Origin: Voacanga thouarsii
Taxonomy: Eukaryota > Streptophyta > Magnoliopsida > Gentianales > Apocynaceae
NCBI GenBank assembly: GCA_026120185.1
Contig: JANUWF010001218.1
Coordinates: forward strand, 3,224,001-3,288,000
Length of the DNA stretch: 64,000 nt
Direction: 5' to 3'
The notes below the pieces were generated by a model. It saw nothing but the letters and a program-made list of their open reading frames with translations, made no database searches and was not told where the DNA came from. The stretch's first letter is position 1. The number at the start of each line of letters is the position of its first letter. Below are positions 1 through 11,967 of the stretch, piece by piece. Position numbers and translations under genes: made by a program.

Positions 1-603
1 ATGCTTAGTTCTTTCATGAAAATTGCTATTCTCTGTAATTTGTATAGCTCCTCTATTATCACAAAACAAAGGAGTTGGTAGTGTAGGAGGGAACTAGAGT
101 TTTGCAAGTAGATATGTTAGCCATTGAACTTCACATGTAACTTGTCTCATAACTCTATATTCAGCTTTTGTAGAATTAAGAGACACTGTGGTTTGTTTCT
201 TTGACTTCCATGAAATCAAGGAATCTCCAAGAAAAACACAAAAACTAGTGACAGATTTCCTTATCTCTTTGCACTCTCCCCAATCTGAATCACTCTATGC
301 TGTCAATTTATTATTTAAAATGGTTGGAAAGAACAATCCTTGGCCAGGAGCAGTTTTAAGATATCTCAAAATCCTATATGCTGCCAATAAATGTCCCTTA
401 GTAGGTTTATCTAAAAACTGAGAAAGCTGTTGCACCCTATAACATATGTCTGGTCGTGTGGCTGTTAGATGCAAAAGCTTTCCAACAATTTGTCTGAAAA
501 GATGATTTGAAGGCAATGTTTGAGATCCAACATGTCCCTTGCCACTATAATCTATAGGTGTAGATATAGGTTTTTTGCCTAGAAAACCAAAATGCGCCAA
601 CAT
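1..603 (-). pseudogene. Copia-1 RT C-terminus and RNase H (partial)
   Basis: The open segment 295-603 carries the copia RT/RNase H connection: a GKLLHLTATRPDICY motif followed by a long helix ending in RILRYLK. Further left the RNase H domain continues in broken frame. At 1-70 the minus strand reads a CDNRGAI motif followed by HERTKH, the copia RNase H signature near the end of the polyprotein. RNase H degrades the RNA of the RNA/DNA hybrid during reverse transcription. The left end of the window truncates it, so its C-terminus, the polypurine tract and the 3' LTR are not seen. Confidence 0.85.
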
Positions 604-621
604 CTCTAATGTATATTTTCT

Positions 622-1214
622 TTAGCATAAAGTAATTCCCTTTTCTATCCTGGCTATCTCCATTCCTAGAAAATATCTCAGAAGTCCAAGATCTTTAATA
701 GTGAATTCTTGATCCAATTGTTGTTTAACTCTGTCAATCTCAATGAGATCATTTTCTGCCAAGATCAAATCATCTACATATACAAGTAGGACAGTGATAT
801 GGTGATGATGCCTTTTTATGAACAAACTAGTATCACTAGCAGCATTTGTATATCCTTGATGTAATAAGAAGTACTCAATTTCTGATGCCACTACCTACTT
901 GCCTGTTTGAGGCCATATAAGGACTTCTGAAGTTTGCAAACTAAGTTAGGTTGAGGAGACTCAAAACCAGGTGGTAGTACTATGTATACTTCTTCAACCA
1001 AGTCATGCAAAAAGGCATTATTAATATCCAATTGATGTAAAAACCAACCTTGTTGTGCTGTTAATGCAAGAACAAGTCTAACTATAGTTATTCTGACAAC
1101 TGGAGGAAATGTTTCCAAAAAATCTATGCCTGCCTGCTGTGTGTATCCTTTGGCTACTAACCGAACTTTATACCTCTCAATAGTTCCATCTGCTCTATGT
1201 TTGATCTTAAACAC
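622..1214 (-). pseudogene. Copia-1 reverse transcriptase core, frameshifted
   Basis: Segment 891-1214 has the N-terminal RT blocks: [17 protein letters not shown], then the [17 protein letters not shown] block with the first catalytic Asp, then LYGLKQASR. The frame changes near 891. Segment 622-891 continues with the YVDD catalytic box (LLVYVDDLILA) and the FLGMEIAR block. The order and spacing match copia RTs. Catalytic residues are preserved, but the frameshift and the stop near 622 prevent a single product. Confidence 0.92.
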
Positions 1215-3305
1215 TCATTTGCAGCCAATGGCTGTTTTATTTGGTGGTAATTGCACCAAGGTCCAAGTCTGATTTTTCTCAGGTGCTAAAATCTCTACTT
1301 TCATAGCTGTCTTCCACTCTTCTAACTGCATAGCCTCATGAAAATTATTAGGTTCCTTATGTAAAGTCATGTTCATTACATAGAATTTATATTCAGGGCT
1401 AAGATGGTAAAGTGTATACATAGAATGGATAGAATGAGAAGTAGAACATAAAGATAGAGCACTGCAGATATAATCATCAAGATAGGCAGGTTTATGCTTT
1501 TCTCTACTGGATTTCCTTACAATAGGCACATGATCAGGGTGAGAAGGATGATCAGGTTGTGAAAGTAGATCCCTAGAATCATTTCCATTCATATGAGAGG
1601 AACTGAAGGATGGAATTTCTATGGTAGAATGATAAAAAAACAGAAAAGGATTTCTGATATGATCAGAAGAAGATGTAGAATCTAAAGAATTCTTGTAGGA
1701 TCTTTGTCTGCAAGGAAAGATGAATTCATGGAATGTCATATCTCTAGAGACAGAAATTTTGTTAGACAGCAGATCAAGCAAAATATAACCCTTGCTAAAA
1801 TGTGATAAACTAAGATACACTGATGGTTTACCTTTTGGATCAAATTTTGAATGACTTGGTTCAAGATTGGCAGCAAAACAAAGACATCCAAAAACCTTGA
1901 GTTGTTCATATTTAAGAACTCTAGAATATAACATTTCATAGGGACTTTTGTTGTTAAGCAGAGGAGTAGGGGTGAGATTTATAAGGTATGCAACATATTG
2001 GATACAAAAACCCCAGTATCCAATAGGAATATTGGACTGATATTTCAGAGCCCTTCCCACATTTAACAAGTGTTGATGCTTTCTTTCTACTATACCATTC
2101 TTCTAAGGGGTATAAGGGCAAGATTTTTGGTGGATTATCCCTCTAGATTGATAGAATGTAGGCATGAGAAACTTAGCTCCATTATCTGTCCTAATGATCT
2201 TAATTCTTTTACTAAATTGAGTTTCAACACGCACATGGAAATCACAGATAAGCTTTTGAGTTTCAGCTTTAGACTTCATTAGAAAAATCTAAGTAAATCG
2301 AGTATGATCATCAACAATTGTCAAGAAATATTTCTGAGCATGAACAGTACTGTGTCTATAGGGACTCCAAATATCAATGTGAATCAAATCAAATGGAGAA
2401 GTAGAATTTGAAATACTAATAGGAAAACTAAGTCTGTGTTGTTTGGCAACAGGACAAATATTACAAATGTCTTCTTCTGCATTCATTACAATAGAAGTAG
2501 AATGTTGAAGTTCTTTGAGAATTCTATGAGGAACATGACCAAGTCTATAATGCCACAACATTGATTTAGGAAAGGCTAAAGAACAAAGAATGGAAGAGAC
2601 TGAAGATGCTGCTAGTTTTGACAGATAGTATAAGCCATGATGAAGTTTAGCTAATCCAATAATCTTCAGCTTGGTAGTATCCTGGATGAAACAACAATCG
2701 GTTTGAAAGATCACTTTGTAATTTTTCTGTTCATCTAGCTTAGAAATTGAAACAAGATTAAAATGAAAACTAGGAACAAGAAGAACATTAGACAATGACA
2801 AATGTTCATTTAGTCTAACTGTCCCTTTATGAGTAATTGGTACTGTTTGACCATTAGGTAAACTAATATGCATATTTGTCTCAGAACAATATGTATCAAA
2901 GAGTTGAAGAGAATTGCAAATATGGTTAGAAGCCCTAGAATCTAAAATCCAATGTAATGAGGTTGCCTTGCATAAAGTACCTGAACTTTGTTCATTGAAC
3001 TTAGCAGTGAGTGCAGTAGGTTGACTTGCCATTGACTCATCATGATTAGCACTTGAGTCTGCACTTTTCTGCTGTAACAAATCAACTAATTGCTGATATT
3101 GAAGTGCTGTTAATCCATACAAACCTTCTGTTGTCCCTCTACTGCCTTGTGACTTCAATTGAGCATTTCCTATCTTTGCACAGTTAATTGAGCTACCTTG
3201 CTGAATATTCATATTCCTCCTTCCTTTATACCCTACTGGATATCCATGTTTCTTATAACATTTTTCTATGGTATGACCATTCAAACCACAATAAGTACAA
3301 TGCAA
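1215..3305 (-). pseudogene. Copia-1 zinc knuckle, protease and integrase
   Basis: From the right end: a CX2CX4HX4C zinc knuckle (CTYCGLNGHTIEKC) at the start of the 2289-3305 segment, then the protease active site reading LDSRASNH where the family has Asp-Ser/Thr-Gly-Ala, so the catalytic-loop Gly is Arg. The GAG-pre-integrase and HHCC region follows (LWHYRLGH ... CNICPVAKQHRL), then the integrase core: HIDIW with the first Asp, TDNGAKF with the second near 2200, and KNGIVERKH with the Glu near 2110. The C-terminal integrase region runs to 1215. Stops lie near 2289 and 1215. The protease substitution is probably inactivating. Confidence 0.9.
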
Positions 3306-3374
3306 TGTCTTCTTATTGAACTTCCTAAACTATCCTCCCACAGTATTTGCATATTGAGCAGATTGCATATGTCC

Positions 3375-4190
3375 TCATGATGTCTGAATTCCAGATATAG
3401 AGGCTTCATTAACAAATTTATACACATTCACACTGCCTGCTCCTAAACTAGAATTAAAACCATTTCCAACTGCCATAGCTGGATGATCTAACGATTGAAA
3501 AGAATTTCCAGAATGTGAACTACCTGTACCTCTTTCAGTTTTAATTGCCATAGAAAACACTTGATTTATACCAGGTAAAGGACTCATCAACAAAACTTGA
3601 GATTTCAATGTACTATAATTATCATTTAGATCTTTTATAAACCGGATCACATAATCTCCTTCAATGTATCGTCTAACATTACCAGATTCATTGCATGTAC
3701 AATATGGTATAGGTCTTAAATCCAACATCTCATCCCACAAAGATTTCAGATTAGTAAAATATTGAGTTATAGTACAACTACCTTGCCGTAGATTGTGTAT
3801 TTCCTCAATGAGATCTGACAAACGCAGCATATCTCCTTGATTAAATATCTCATTAAGCTCCTTCCATATTTCTGTAGCAGTTTGGTTATACACTACTGAT
3901 TTGGCAATTTCTGGTGTGCACGACTTCATTAACCAAGCCATAACCAGATTATTACACTACTTCCATGGCTTATACATCCTATCGCCTGCAATTGGTGTAG
4001 CAATAGACGGATCTATAAAATGTTCTTTGTGTTTGCATGAGAGTGCTATTCGCATCGATCTACTCCAGGTTTGATAATTGTGTGCATCAAGCAGGGGAGT
4101 TACCAATACCAGAGAAGGACAATCACTCGGGTGAATATAGTATGGATTTGGTGCAACATATTCTGCAATTAGAGGAACTGGATTTGCCAT
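3375..4190 (-). pseudogene. Copia-1 gag (capsid)
   Basis: The start is placed at the Met codon at 4188-4190, just downstream of the primer binding site; the longer open frame to 4352 runs back into the LTR and is not used. The N-terminal part has the copia gag motif NYQTWSRSM. After one in-frame TAG at 3957-3959 the same frame continues with the capsid helices typical of the UBN2/Retrotran_gag family (IWKELNEIF, LRQGSCTITQYFTNLKSLWDE). It ends at a stop at 3375, upstream of the zinc knuckle. A single amber codon separates the two halves. Confidence 0.88.
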
Positions 4191-4288
4191 GCTTGCAAAC
4201 GAAGAAGAACAGTGAAGAACAATTAAGAACAGGAAGAAGCACAAAATCAACTGGAGCTCAGTTGATTTGAATAAAAAAAAAAAAAAGT

Positions 4289-4300
4289 GCTCTGATACCA
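4289..4300 (-). promoter_or_regulatory. Copia-1 primer binding site, initiator tRNA-Met
   Basis: On the minus strand the sequence is TGGTATCAGAGC, the exact 12-base complement of the 3' end of plant initiator tRNA-Met that primes many copia elements. It directly abuts the CA end of the LTR at 4301, which fixes that LTR boundary. Confidence 0.95.
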
Positions 4301-4650
4301 TGATGAAATGCAGAATGTGCAGAGACGGAAAGCTATCATTTTCCTCATTCAAAAAAGTGATTTACAATCTATACAAAAAAAATATTTATACTCCTAACTA
4401 ATCTGTAACTAACTAAACTCACTCACTATCATAATTTCACTAATCTAACCATAATTACAATGAATTACAGCTAACAGAAAGACATGTGCTGTTGCTGATG
4501 TGTGAAGGCATGTGCTGCAGTTGATGTGCATGTGCTACTGCTGATGTGGTGAAGACATTGGATGATGACTGTGATGACGTGGTAAAAGCATTTGATGTAG
4601 AGGACGTGGCAGAAGCAGCTGATGTGGAGATTGATATGGAGGTTTTAACA
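4301..4650 (-). repeat. Copia-1 5' LTR (350 bp)
   Basis: On the minus strand it begins TGTTAAAACC (4650 leftward) and ends CATTTCATCA next to the primer binding site, giving TG...CA termini. A TATA-like GTATAAATA lies near 4383-4392, about 80 bp before the LTR end, a plausible LTR promoter. The right boundary rests on the TG rule alone because the second LTR is outside the window; the left boundary is firm. Confidence 0.8.
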
Positions 4651-5404
4651 TGACCTTTCGATGTCTCTGTAAAGTTGAATTCCTTTTCGATCACTTTGAT
4701 TGTTGCTGTAGTCATCTTTATCTTTAGCGACGCAGTAAATTTTGTTGCACACAATTGAAGTGGATTTGTTCCTAATGACTAAGTATATGTGGGAATTTGT
4801 AACATCATTTAGGTGTACGTTTCTCCGCCAAGAAGTAGAGTCTAAGTGAAGGGACACAACAGATTGCATGCGCAGGGTCAAAAGCCAACTCGTCATCACT
4901 TCCACTGAATAAGAGGACTTAGAGAAGAAAGCCAGAGCATATTAGGACAGCTCACTTCCTCTCAAATCAAATTACACCTGGTGCTTCTTGTGCAGCTGTG
5001 ACCGGGGTATGGCTTGCGTCTGGAAAGAAAATAACGTTCTGGGCCACTCGCACTGATCTCTTGATGCTGTCTCTGATTTGATAACTGCTAAATTTCGCCA
5101 GGACCGTTAATAGTGGTGCTCAATTATCAATTTATCTTGCCCTAAGAAGATCACGTGAGGTGCACATTAATGCTTGGAGAAAAGTGAAGTGTCTAAAATG
5201 CCCTTAACATTTAACAGTGGAATTTATGGTAACAGTAAAATGATCTTTTCAATTAAAAAAAAATTAGTCAAGGGATCTAACTAGGTAAAGAAAAAAAAAA
5301 AAGTACCTAATCCTCCAAAACAAAAAAGGTAAGGGACTAAATTGACTAATTTTTCGACTGAAAATGTATTTTTTTTTTAAAAACATCAAACAACACATTG
5401 CCTA
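4651..5404. other. Flank of Copia-1; no recognised gene
   Basis: Less AT-rich than its right neighbour up to about 5150. A minus-strand frame is open from about 4905 into the LTR, with no domain I recognise. It could be a remnant of whatever Copia-1 inserted into, or a chance ORF. From about 5220 the sequence becomes poly-A/T runs. Confidence 0.4.
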
Positions 5405-5793
5405 AGAGTTTGTTTGATAACAATTAAGTATTTAAAATTAATTAATTAAGTACTTATTTCATTAAGTATTTTAATAACGAATAATTTCAAGTACTTAATT
5501 AATTAAGTGCATTTGATAATAATTTTTTGTTATCACTTAATTGATTAAGACATACTGAAATCATGTTATAAAATTTAAATGATTTGAAAATTACTTAAAT
5601 ATGAAATTTGAATATGTTAAATAGTGATATAATTATTAATATTCTTTTATATCTAATCTAAATTGTAATAAAATACAATGTAAAAATAAATTATAATTAA
5701 TTCAAAACTTCAGATTCAAACTTCAAATTTTAAAATTTAACTTTCAGAATTCAATACTTAAATATTCAAATTTCAAATTGTATCAAACGAACC
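5405..5793. repeat. Possible MITE with short inverted ends
   Basis: The left end reads agtttgtttgata (near 5407-5419). The right end, tatcaaacgaacc (5781-5793), is its imperfect inverted repeat, two mismatches in 13. The roughly 390 bp between is AT-rich, non-coding and full of TTAATTAA-type palindromes. Size and ends suggest a MITE, but I could not define a clear target-site duplication. Confidence 0.3.
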
Positions 5794-6976
5794 GTAAAAT
5801 AAAAGTTGAAACCAACAAAATCTAAGTCAAAATTAAAAACATGTTTGTTTTCAGTGCCATAACAAAACATAAAAAAAAGAAGAAACAGAAGTAGTAACAG
5901 AGCTGTCAACCTCTATTATTTTTTTCTTCTTTTTCTTTTCTTTTACTTTTTTAAAAAAAACATGATTAAACTAATTTCACAAACTAATTATAGAAACACG
6001 ATAAATTAGAATTTCAAACAATTCAATTCCATCAATCAATAAAGTATTTTTTTTAAATATATACATAACATACAGTACATATATAACGAAATTCTGAAAC
6101 TTATTTTATTTTATTTTATTTCAAACATTACGAACAAAAATTGAAATACTTAATATATTTTTATCACTTAATAAAAAAATGCTCCTGAATCTCAAATTAG
6201 GAAGCGGATCACTAATATTAGTCCTGAAAGTTTATTCCGTCAGGGAGATCAAACTTATATTTCACATTGACTAACATAAATTTTATAATATGTTCTTCCT
6301 CCCATTTTTTTAAACCCATGAGCCATTAAATGAATACCACACATAGCATACATGATAATATTGTTCAAAATCAGAATAAAATAATCAAATTCAATCCCCA
6401 AATTTATACATAAAATACAAATTTTAGAATATTTCTGAAAACAGAAGATGTTAGAACTATTTACCTCATGCAATAATCAAAACTAATACCTCTAACTCAA
6501 GCCAAAATTTCACCACAACCATTCCCTAATATCAAACCACAACAACACTAAAATCAATCAAAAGAATAACAACCGTAATAAATTAAGTAAACTTAGGTTT
6601 TAAAACCTAGAAATGGAAAGGAAGGAAACCTCCTAGCATCTTACCATCCTTCCCTAAATGAATTAATACTTAGAAGTCATAAAACATACTTTTAAGATTG
6701 GAAAATTTAGAATTTTTCCCCCAATGTCTAAAACCCTTGTGTGAGTATCATATGCAACTAACGATAAGAATAAGAAAATCGTTATTTAGGTAAAAAGACA
6801 TGTAGTTTGATTTTGAGAAAATAAATAATAGATTCACTTTCCTTAATCTAACTTAATCTCCTATTACTTCAAGATTTAGGTCATAACATGAGCTACTTAA
6901 GAGGAATGGATCATAATCATGTGCTACTCAAAATACCAAATCTAAATCAATTTAGATTAGGTGTTTACATTGTACA
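5794..6976. other. AT-rich non-coding stretch
   Basis: No coding potential or RNA gene seen. If the minus-strand AAGGGG followed by TGTACA at 6971-6982 is the polypurine tract and LTR start of the chromovirus remnant to the right, part of this stretch could be its 3' LTR. The other LTR is not in the window, so this is unproven. Confidence 0.35.
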
Positions 6977-7239
6977 CCCCTTACAAATTGTTTCATTTTC
7001 GAAACTTATACATATTTCTATGTCAAATAGGTAGGAATACTTTTTGAGCATGTCTTTCTCCAATTCCATGTAGCTTCACACAGGGTATGATTTGTCTATT
7101 AGACTTTGACATAGGGAATGCCATGTCTTTGTAACACATACTTCTTAAGATCTATAGTTTTTAAAGAAACCTCCGTATAGGATAAGTTTTAAATCACTTT
7201 CAATGGTTCAACTTCTAGTATATGAGTGGGGTCTTAAAT

Positions 7240-8300
7240 ATACCTCCTTAAATGTGAAACATGTAAAATATTGTGCATTCTAGATAGAACTGGTAGTAAG
7301 GCCAATCAATAAACAAGTTTTCCAACTCTTTCTAAAATCTTGTAAGGATCTATAAATCTTTGACTTAACTTTTATTCTTTCCAAATCTCATCACTCCCTT
7401 ATAGGAGAAATTTGAAGATACACATTCTCTCCTATCTTTAAACTCTAATGGTCACCTTTTGCTGTCTACCCAACTCTTTCTTTTTTCTTTTTTTTATCTA
7501 TCTTGTACCGCCTTGATTCGTTCATGGATAAGTGGCATCTTCTCCATAGTGGATTGTACTAATTCTAGTCCAGTAATTATCTTCTTTCCAACATCATCCC
7601 AGCACATTGGTGACCTACACTTACTCTCATATAATACTTCATATAGAGCCATCCCCATACTTACTTGATAGCTGTTTCTTATAGGAGAACTTTATCAATA
7701 TTGAATGATCAATCAACTTGCCCTTAAAAGTCCATCACACATACTTGCCATATATCTTCTAATGTTTGAATGGTGCGTTCAGATTGCCCATCAATTTATG
7801 GGTAAAAATGCAGTACTAAAAGTCATTGTGGTCCCTATAACCTTAATAAAGCTCTTCTAGAATTATAAAATGGACCATGAATCTCTATTAGATACAAAGC
7901 TTATCGGTATGCCGTGTAACTACACTATTTCTTTTATGTACATCTTTACTAACTTATCCATAGTTGCTATGGCCTTTATTGGCAAGAAATTCACGGATTT
8001 AGTCACTCTATCTACAATCACCCAAATAGTGCTTAATCAATATGTCTACAACCACTCAAATAGTGTTTTTACCTAATTTTGACTTTAGTACTCCAAAAAT
8101 AAAGTCTATAGCGATATGTTTTCGTATTTCCAAGGGTTTTAGCAAACACCTAGGTTGTTGATGTTCAACCTTCAATTGTTGATACATTAAACACCAAGAA
8201 CTATGTTCCGCTATCTCTCTTTTCATTCCACTCGACCAAAAATTTCTTTTCAAATCTTTATACCTCTTAGTACCATTGAAATGTACAGACAACTTCGAGT
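7240..8300 (-). pseudogene. Gypsy integrase and C-terminal region, heavily mutated
   Basis: The open segment 8056-8292 matches the gypsy integrase zinc domain and start of the core: H at the front, then RNFWSSGMKREIAE and a WCLMYQQ stretch where the family has Cys-X2-Cys (second Cys is Tyr here), ending in IAIDFIFG with the first catalytic Asp. Toward 7600 fragments of the C-terminal core remain, and near 7260-7400 fragments of the region before the chromodomain. Numerous stops and frameshifts. Integrase would join element cDNA to chromosomal DNA; this copy cannot be functional. Confidence 0.72.
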
Positions 8301-8604
8301 TATGTGCTTCTTTTAAAATTTTATTTTTTTTAAACCTGGATGGTTAGATACACATAATCTCCCTCTAAATCTCAAACTCCCATCATTATGAATCTGGATG
8401 TCTATTTGCTAATCATCTTGAACTTCCTTTTCTCCAAACTAACATCCTTGTCTTGGGTAGTCTTTAAGGTTGGTTACAAAGTGAAAGCCACTATATATTC
8501 TTTCATAAATTTCCCAATTTTTATTTCCAATTTCTATCCTACATCCCCTCAATACAAGGCTAGATACCAAGACTTTTCCACTAGGAATCGTTACACAAAA
8601 AGGA

Positions 8605-9060
8605 TCAATTATCGGGGTCTAATTTGAAGGTTTTGGCAAAATGCTTTGGTACAAAAGAATGGGTGGTCCTACAAACAAAAATTGTAAAGGTTGGTACATA
8701 ATTAATCAATAGGGTACCTGTTACTATATCATTTGTAGTCTCAACCTCCTGTTGAGTCAGTGCAAAAACCTTATCATTTGGTTTATTTTGCTCTATTAGC
8801 TTCATAACTGTTGAGTTGCAGGTCTTGGTACTTCTTATCATCGAATATTCCCCAATGCGGTGCCCTAACTTTCCATATTTAAAGCAAGCCCTAATTTTCC
8901 ATTTGCATTCTCCAGGATGTATATGTTGGCAAGTTTTACAAAGCTTTTTTTTTATTTTTTTATTTATCATGTCTAGCTGTTAATGGAGTGAACTTAGGTG
9001 CTAGATGTCTCTTTGCTACTGGAGGTCTTGTTGAGGACGGTCTTGAACCTTGATCCTGAC
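8605..9060 (-). pseudogene. Gypsy gag zinc knuckle and protease fragment
   Basis: The frame 8605-8970 contains CFKYGKLGHRIGEY, a CCHC knuckle in which the second and last Cys are Tyr, then about 60 residues later IFVCRTTHSFV, which aligns with the gypsy protease active-site loop but lacks the catalytic Asp. The order knuckle then protease fits gag-pol of chromoviruses. Sequence to 9060 continues as broken gag. Missing metal ligands and catalytic residue mark it as an old copy. Confidence 0.7.
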
Positions 9061-9080
9061 TGAATATAGGCTTAGGTCTA

Positions 9081-9888
9081 TGAAAAACCTTAGGGGCGTG
9101 GGGGGTGAATAAGGTTTTTGAAAAATTAAAATACTTTTAAATTAAACTATTTTTCGAAGTACTCCTTTTGTTTTTTAGATCGAGTGGTTTGCTAGATGTG
9201 CAAAGAAGAGTTTTGTATAGCCTTAAGGAATCAACTAGGATTTGAATGAAATGAGACAAGAGATGTACAATTAATACAAGAATGGAGATGTGTTGGTGAG
9301 AATAATATAGATTTCTTTTGAATGATTGACAACATTTGAGCAACGAATTTTGCAACCTGTCAGAATTAGATGCAAGGAAGATGAATAAGAGATTTATAGT
9401 GGTTCGAAAGATCTACATCCACTACCTTAAGTTTACACTTAAAGATTTTAAACCATATTTCTATAAACTCAGCCAACTCAATAGTGTTTCCCTATACCAA
9501 TTATACAAGAAGATCACCACACTTGGTTTTAAGTAAACATCTCAATTAACTACAAATTAAGACTCACCCCAAATAGATTTTACACCACAACCTTGATGCA
9601 CAAAAAGGATTATAGAAATGAAATAGAGATAAATCACACATTTGAGCAAATGTGCAAACAAATGAGCACTAATAACATTTACCTTTTTAAAACAATTAGA
9701 TTTCATTTTGAAGCACTAATGAAAAATGGAGATTTTTGTATTCTAAAGTGTAAGGGTGTTTTTGAGAAAGATAGGACCAAAAATCTGCTTTAAAATTGAT
9801 TTTTGAAAGTTTTTATAGAAGCAAAAAGTAAAGCTCCAACGGTTAGAAATGGCTAATTTCACGTTGTCAGATTTTCTAGAGTTTTGGA
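9081..9888 (-). repeat. SIRE-2 3' LTR, downstream piece
   Basis: Reverse complement of the 3' two-thirds of the SIRE-1 LTRs (compare 26130-26940 and 35620-36434). It ends in TTTTTCA at 9081. A TATA-like box (minus strand TTCTATAAAA, about 9811-9820) matches the TCTATAAAAG boxes at 26198 and 35691. Interrupted at 9888/9889 by a solo LTR. Confidence 0.93.
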
Positions 9889-11663
9889 TGAAAGTAATGT
9901 ACGGCAAAAATAAACACAGAAGCATGCATAATATCAAAACAGAGGTAGCGGAAGCTTTAAGAATTATAATACCTTTGCATTTAAATGACTTTGTTGGCAC
10001 CGAAGAAGATATTTAGACCACTTCTTGCTGAATGCTTGAACCCACTGATTCTCCCAAAGACACTTTCGATTTCACTCTTGCAAGCCGTCTGCCTCTTCTC
10101 ATTCAAGTGAAGTTTTTGAGCTTCTGGAATATAGCCACTGCCTTCACTACTGCCGGTGAAAGCTCTCTTCAGATAAAAAAATTGGCCTTGGTTTTTCTTT
10201 TTCAATCCCAGAGAGAGACCGAGAGAGTGAACCCAAAAAACATTTGCTCTTTGTTATCCTTTCATGCCAAACAACACAAGATCCATCCCTTGTTGTTGTT
10301 GTTTTTTTTTTTAACCCTTGGTCTCATTTATTGGGTCAGATAAAATTATTTACTCTTAGACTTAAGTACCCATAAATAATAAGCCTCAATTATTTATTTT
10401 CCGGGCTTCATAAAATAGCCCAATAAATAATTAAGTCCTAATAGACTAATATAAAATATCAGACATTTTATTTAGTTTATACCTAGGTTAATTTTCTAAT
10501 TATTTAATCTAGACCTTGGGTCCTGAATAATTAATTAACTAATTAAACTTAGATAACATATATACTCTCTCTTGAGCTTTTATTTTATTCTAGTATAATA
10601 ATAAATCAGATTGGTTAAATAAATAAAATATAACCTATAATTATCAAGAGTAATTCTTTAATCTAAATCTGTCAGGACTTAAGGGTTATTCCGGGGACCA
10701 AAAGACACATCGCATTGGTTACTAAAATAATCAAAATACCCCTATTATATAAATAACTGTATTTTACATTTTAAATATTTTCTAAAATCATCATAAGGAA
10801 ATATTGACCCTAAGAACAATGTTGTATTAGCAAAATCTCTGACATATAGGTGTAATGACTAAAATACCTCTCTACGCATCGCCGTATATTTAGAGAGGAA
10901 GAGAGTATTAACACCTCTCTAAAATGCATCTACCATCTTTAAACCTCTAATCCAATAATCCATGACTCTTGGAATGTTTTCACTTTGCAAGGAAGTTATC
11001 TTAAAGTAAACATCCTAGTCATATTCCCCAGGACCCTAAATATTTAGATCATTCGAACAGCCACAAGAGGCGATATAGCATAGAAGCTATCTTGTATAAG
11101 TCTGTATTAACTAACTAGTCGCATATACCTAAAATATAAGTATATCGGCTCTACGAAAGAACATCAATTACAGCATATCAAAATACATGTTTTCAGCTTC
11201 ATTAAACCACCAACTTATACTCAAGCAATAGAGTATTAGTCCACACTGTAGCAGTAATAGTCTGGGCTTCTTCTAAATAGTACTTTTAGAAACCACTATT
11301 ACAGGTCATGTTCTACGTATTCGAAATATGCTCATGCTATGAAGTGAGTGGACTACCCACTGGCTAAAGATAAGTTATTTCTATTTGAAATTCATAACAC
11401 AATAACCTAAACATGATGAGATTTTTATTCTCACTAATTGGTTAAGAACAAACGTTTATGTGTTAAGTAACTCGTGATCCATACCTTATTGTAAAAGACC
11501 ACCATTCACATGGACCACTTACTTAAACATAGTGGGTCTTTTCCAAATAAAATTATGCATAAATAAAATGTAAATTTACAAATAAATTTTTAGAGTAAAT
11601 TCTTTTATTAATAAATTCGATAATTACATCAGAAACCTAATCTAGAGGGCATACATTCCAACA
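9889..11663 (-). mobile_element. Solo LTR, BARE/Angela-like copia (1775 bp)
   Basis: On the minus strand it begins TGTTGGAATGTATGCCC and ends TACTTTCA. The start resembles the BARE/Angela LTR start and the length is right for that group. It is flanked by the perfect 5 bp duplication TTGGA at 9884-9888 and 11664-11668. SIRE LTR sequence continues on both sides. No internal domains, so it is a solo LTR left by LTR-LTR recombination. The ORF 10032-10343 inside has no recognised domain. Confidence 0.85.
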
Positions 11664-11967
11664 TTGGACTCAAGGATCGGACAAGGGTGCGTCCAAAAGG
11701 GAAGTCCAAAATGACACTTTGCTAGGTAGAAATATTTTGACATTGTTTATAGAGTTTTGGACGAAGCTTTTGGATGTAGAACCATCCAAATTATTCAATC
11801 TAAAATTTTGAAAACTTGGGACTTTGAAATCTTTTTGCTTATGTGCTTCAAGGTAGAAATGAATTGAATCATAAGGTAAAGATGACATAGGAATTTATAT
11901 AATATACCTTAACAAATGATTCCTAATCTAAAGTTCTTTCACGAGGACTTCATAATCTTGTGAGCTC
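11664..11967 (-). repeat. SIRE-2 3' LTR, middle piece
   Basis: Matches SIRE-1 LTR positions about 25843-26135 in reverse complement, including the stretch read as CACAAGATCATGAAGTCC in SIRE-1. The left side starts with the TTGGA duplication; the right side ends at GAGCT, the target-site copy next to the Athila-1 LTR. Confidence 0.92.

Larger units (their letters stand above)
1..4650 (-). mobile_element. Copia-1: Ty1/copia retrotransposon, 5' LTR to RNase H, cut by window edge
   Basis: Read right to left, the order is LTR (4301-4650), primer binding site (4289-4300), gag, protease, integrase, RT and RNase H, running off the left edge inside RNase H. Integrase before RT is the copia order. From gag to the N-terminal half of RT the coding stays in one frame, interrupted by in-frame stops near 3957, 3375, 2289 and 1215. 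The frame shifts near 891 and another stop lies near 622. The element is therefore dead but only moderately decayed. The 3' LTR is outside the window, so the target-site duplication and LTR divergence cannot be tested. Confidence 0.93.
6977..9080 (-). mobile_element. Decayed Ty3/gypsy chromovirus-like remnant
   Basis: On the minus strand a gag zinc knuckle/protease segment (8605-9060) is followed by an integrase segment (about 7240-8300), with only about 300 bp between them, so RT and RNase H are deleted. The integrase C-terminal motif block (a CRSPMCWDDVG-type motif near 7600 and a HNVFHVSML-like remnant near 7260) resembles Tekay/Del chromoviruses. It is cut at 9080/9081 by the SIRE-2 LTR end, so it is the host of that insertion and the oldest datable element on this side. 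Confidence 0.75.

Noticed and set aside
10032..10343. 103-codon ORF in the BARE/Angela-like solo LTR
   Set aside because: Non-coding LTR context, overlapped by an opposite-strand ORF, no domain.
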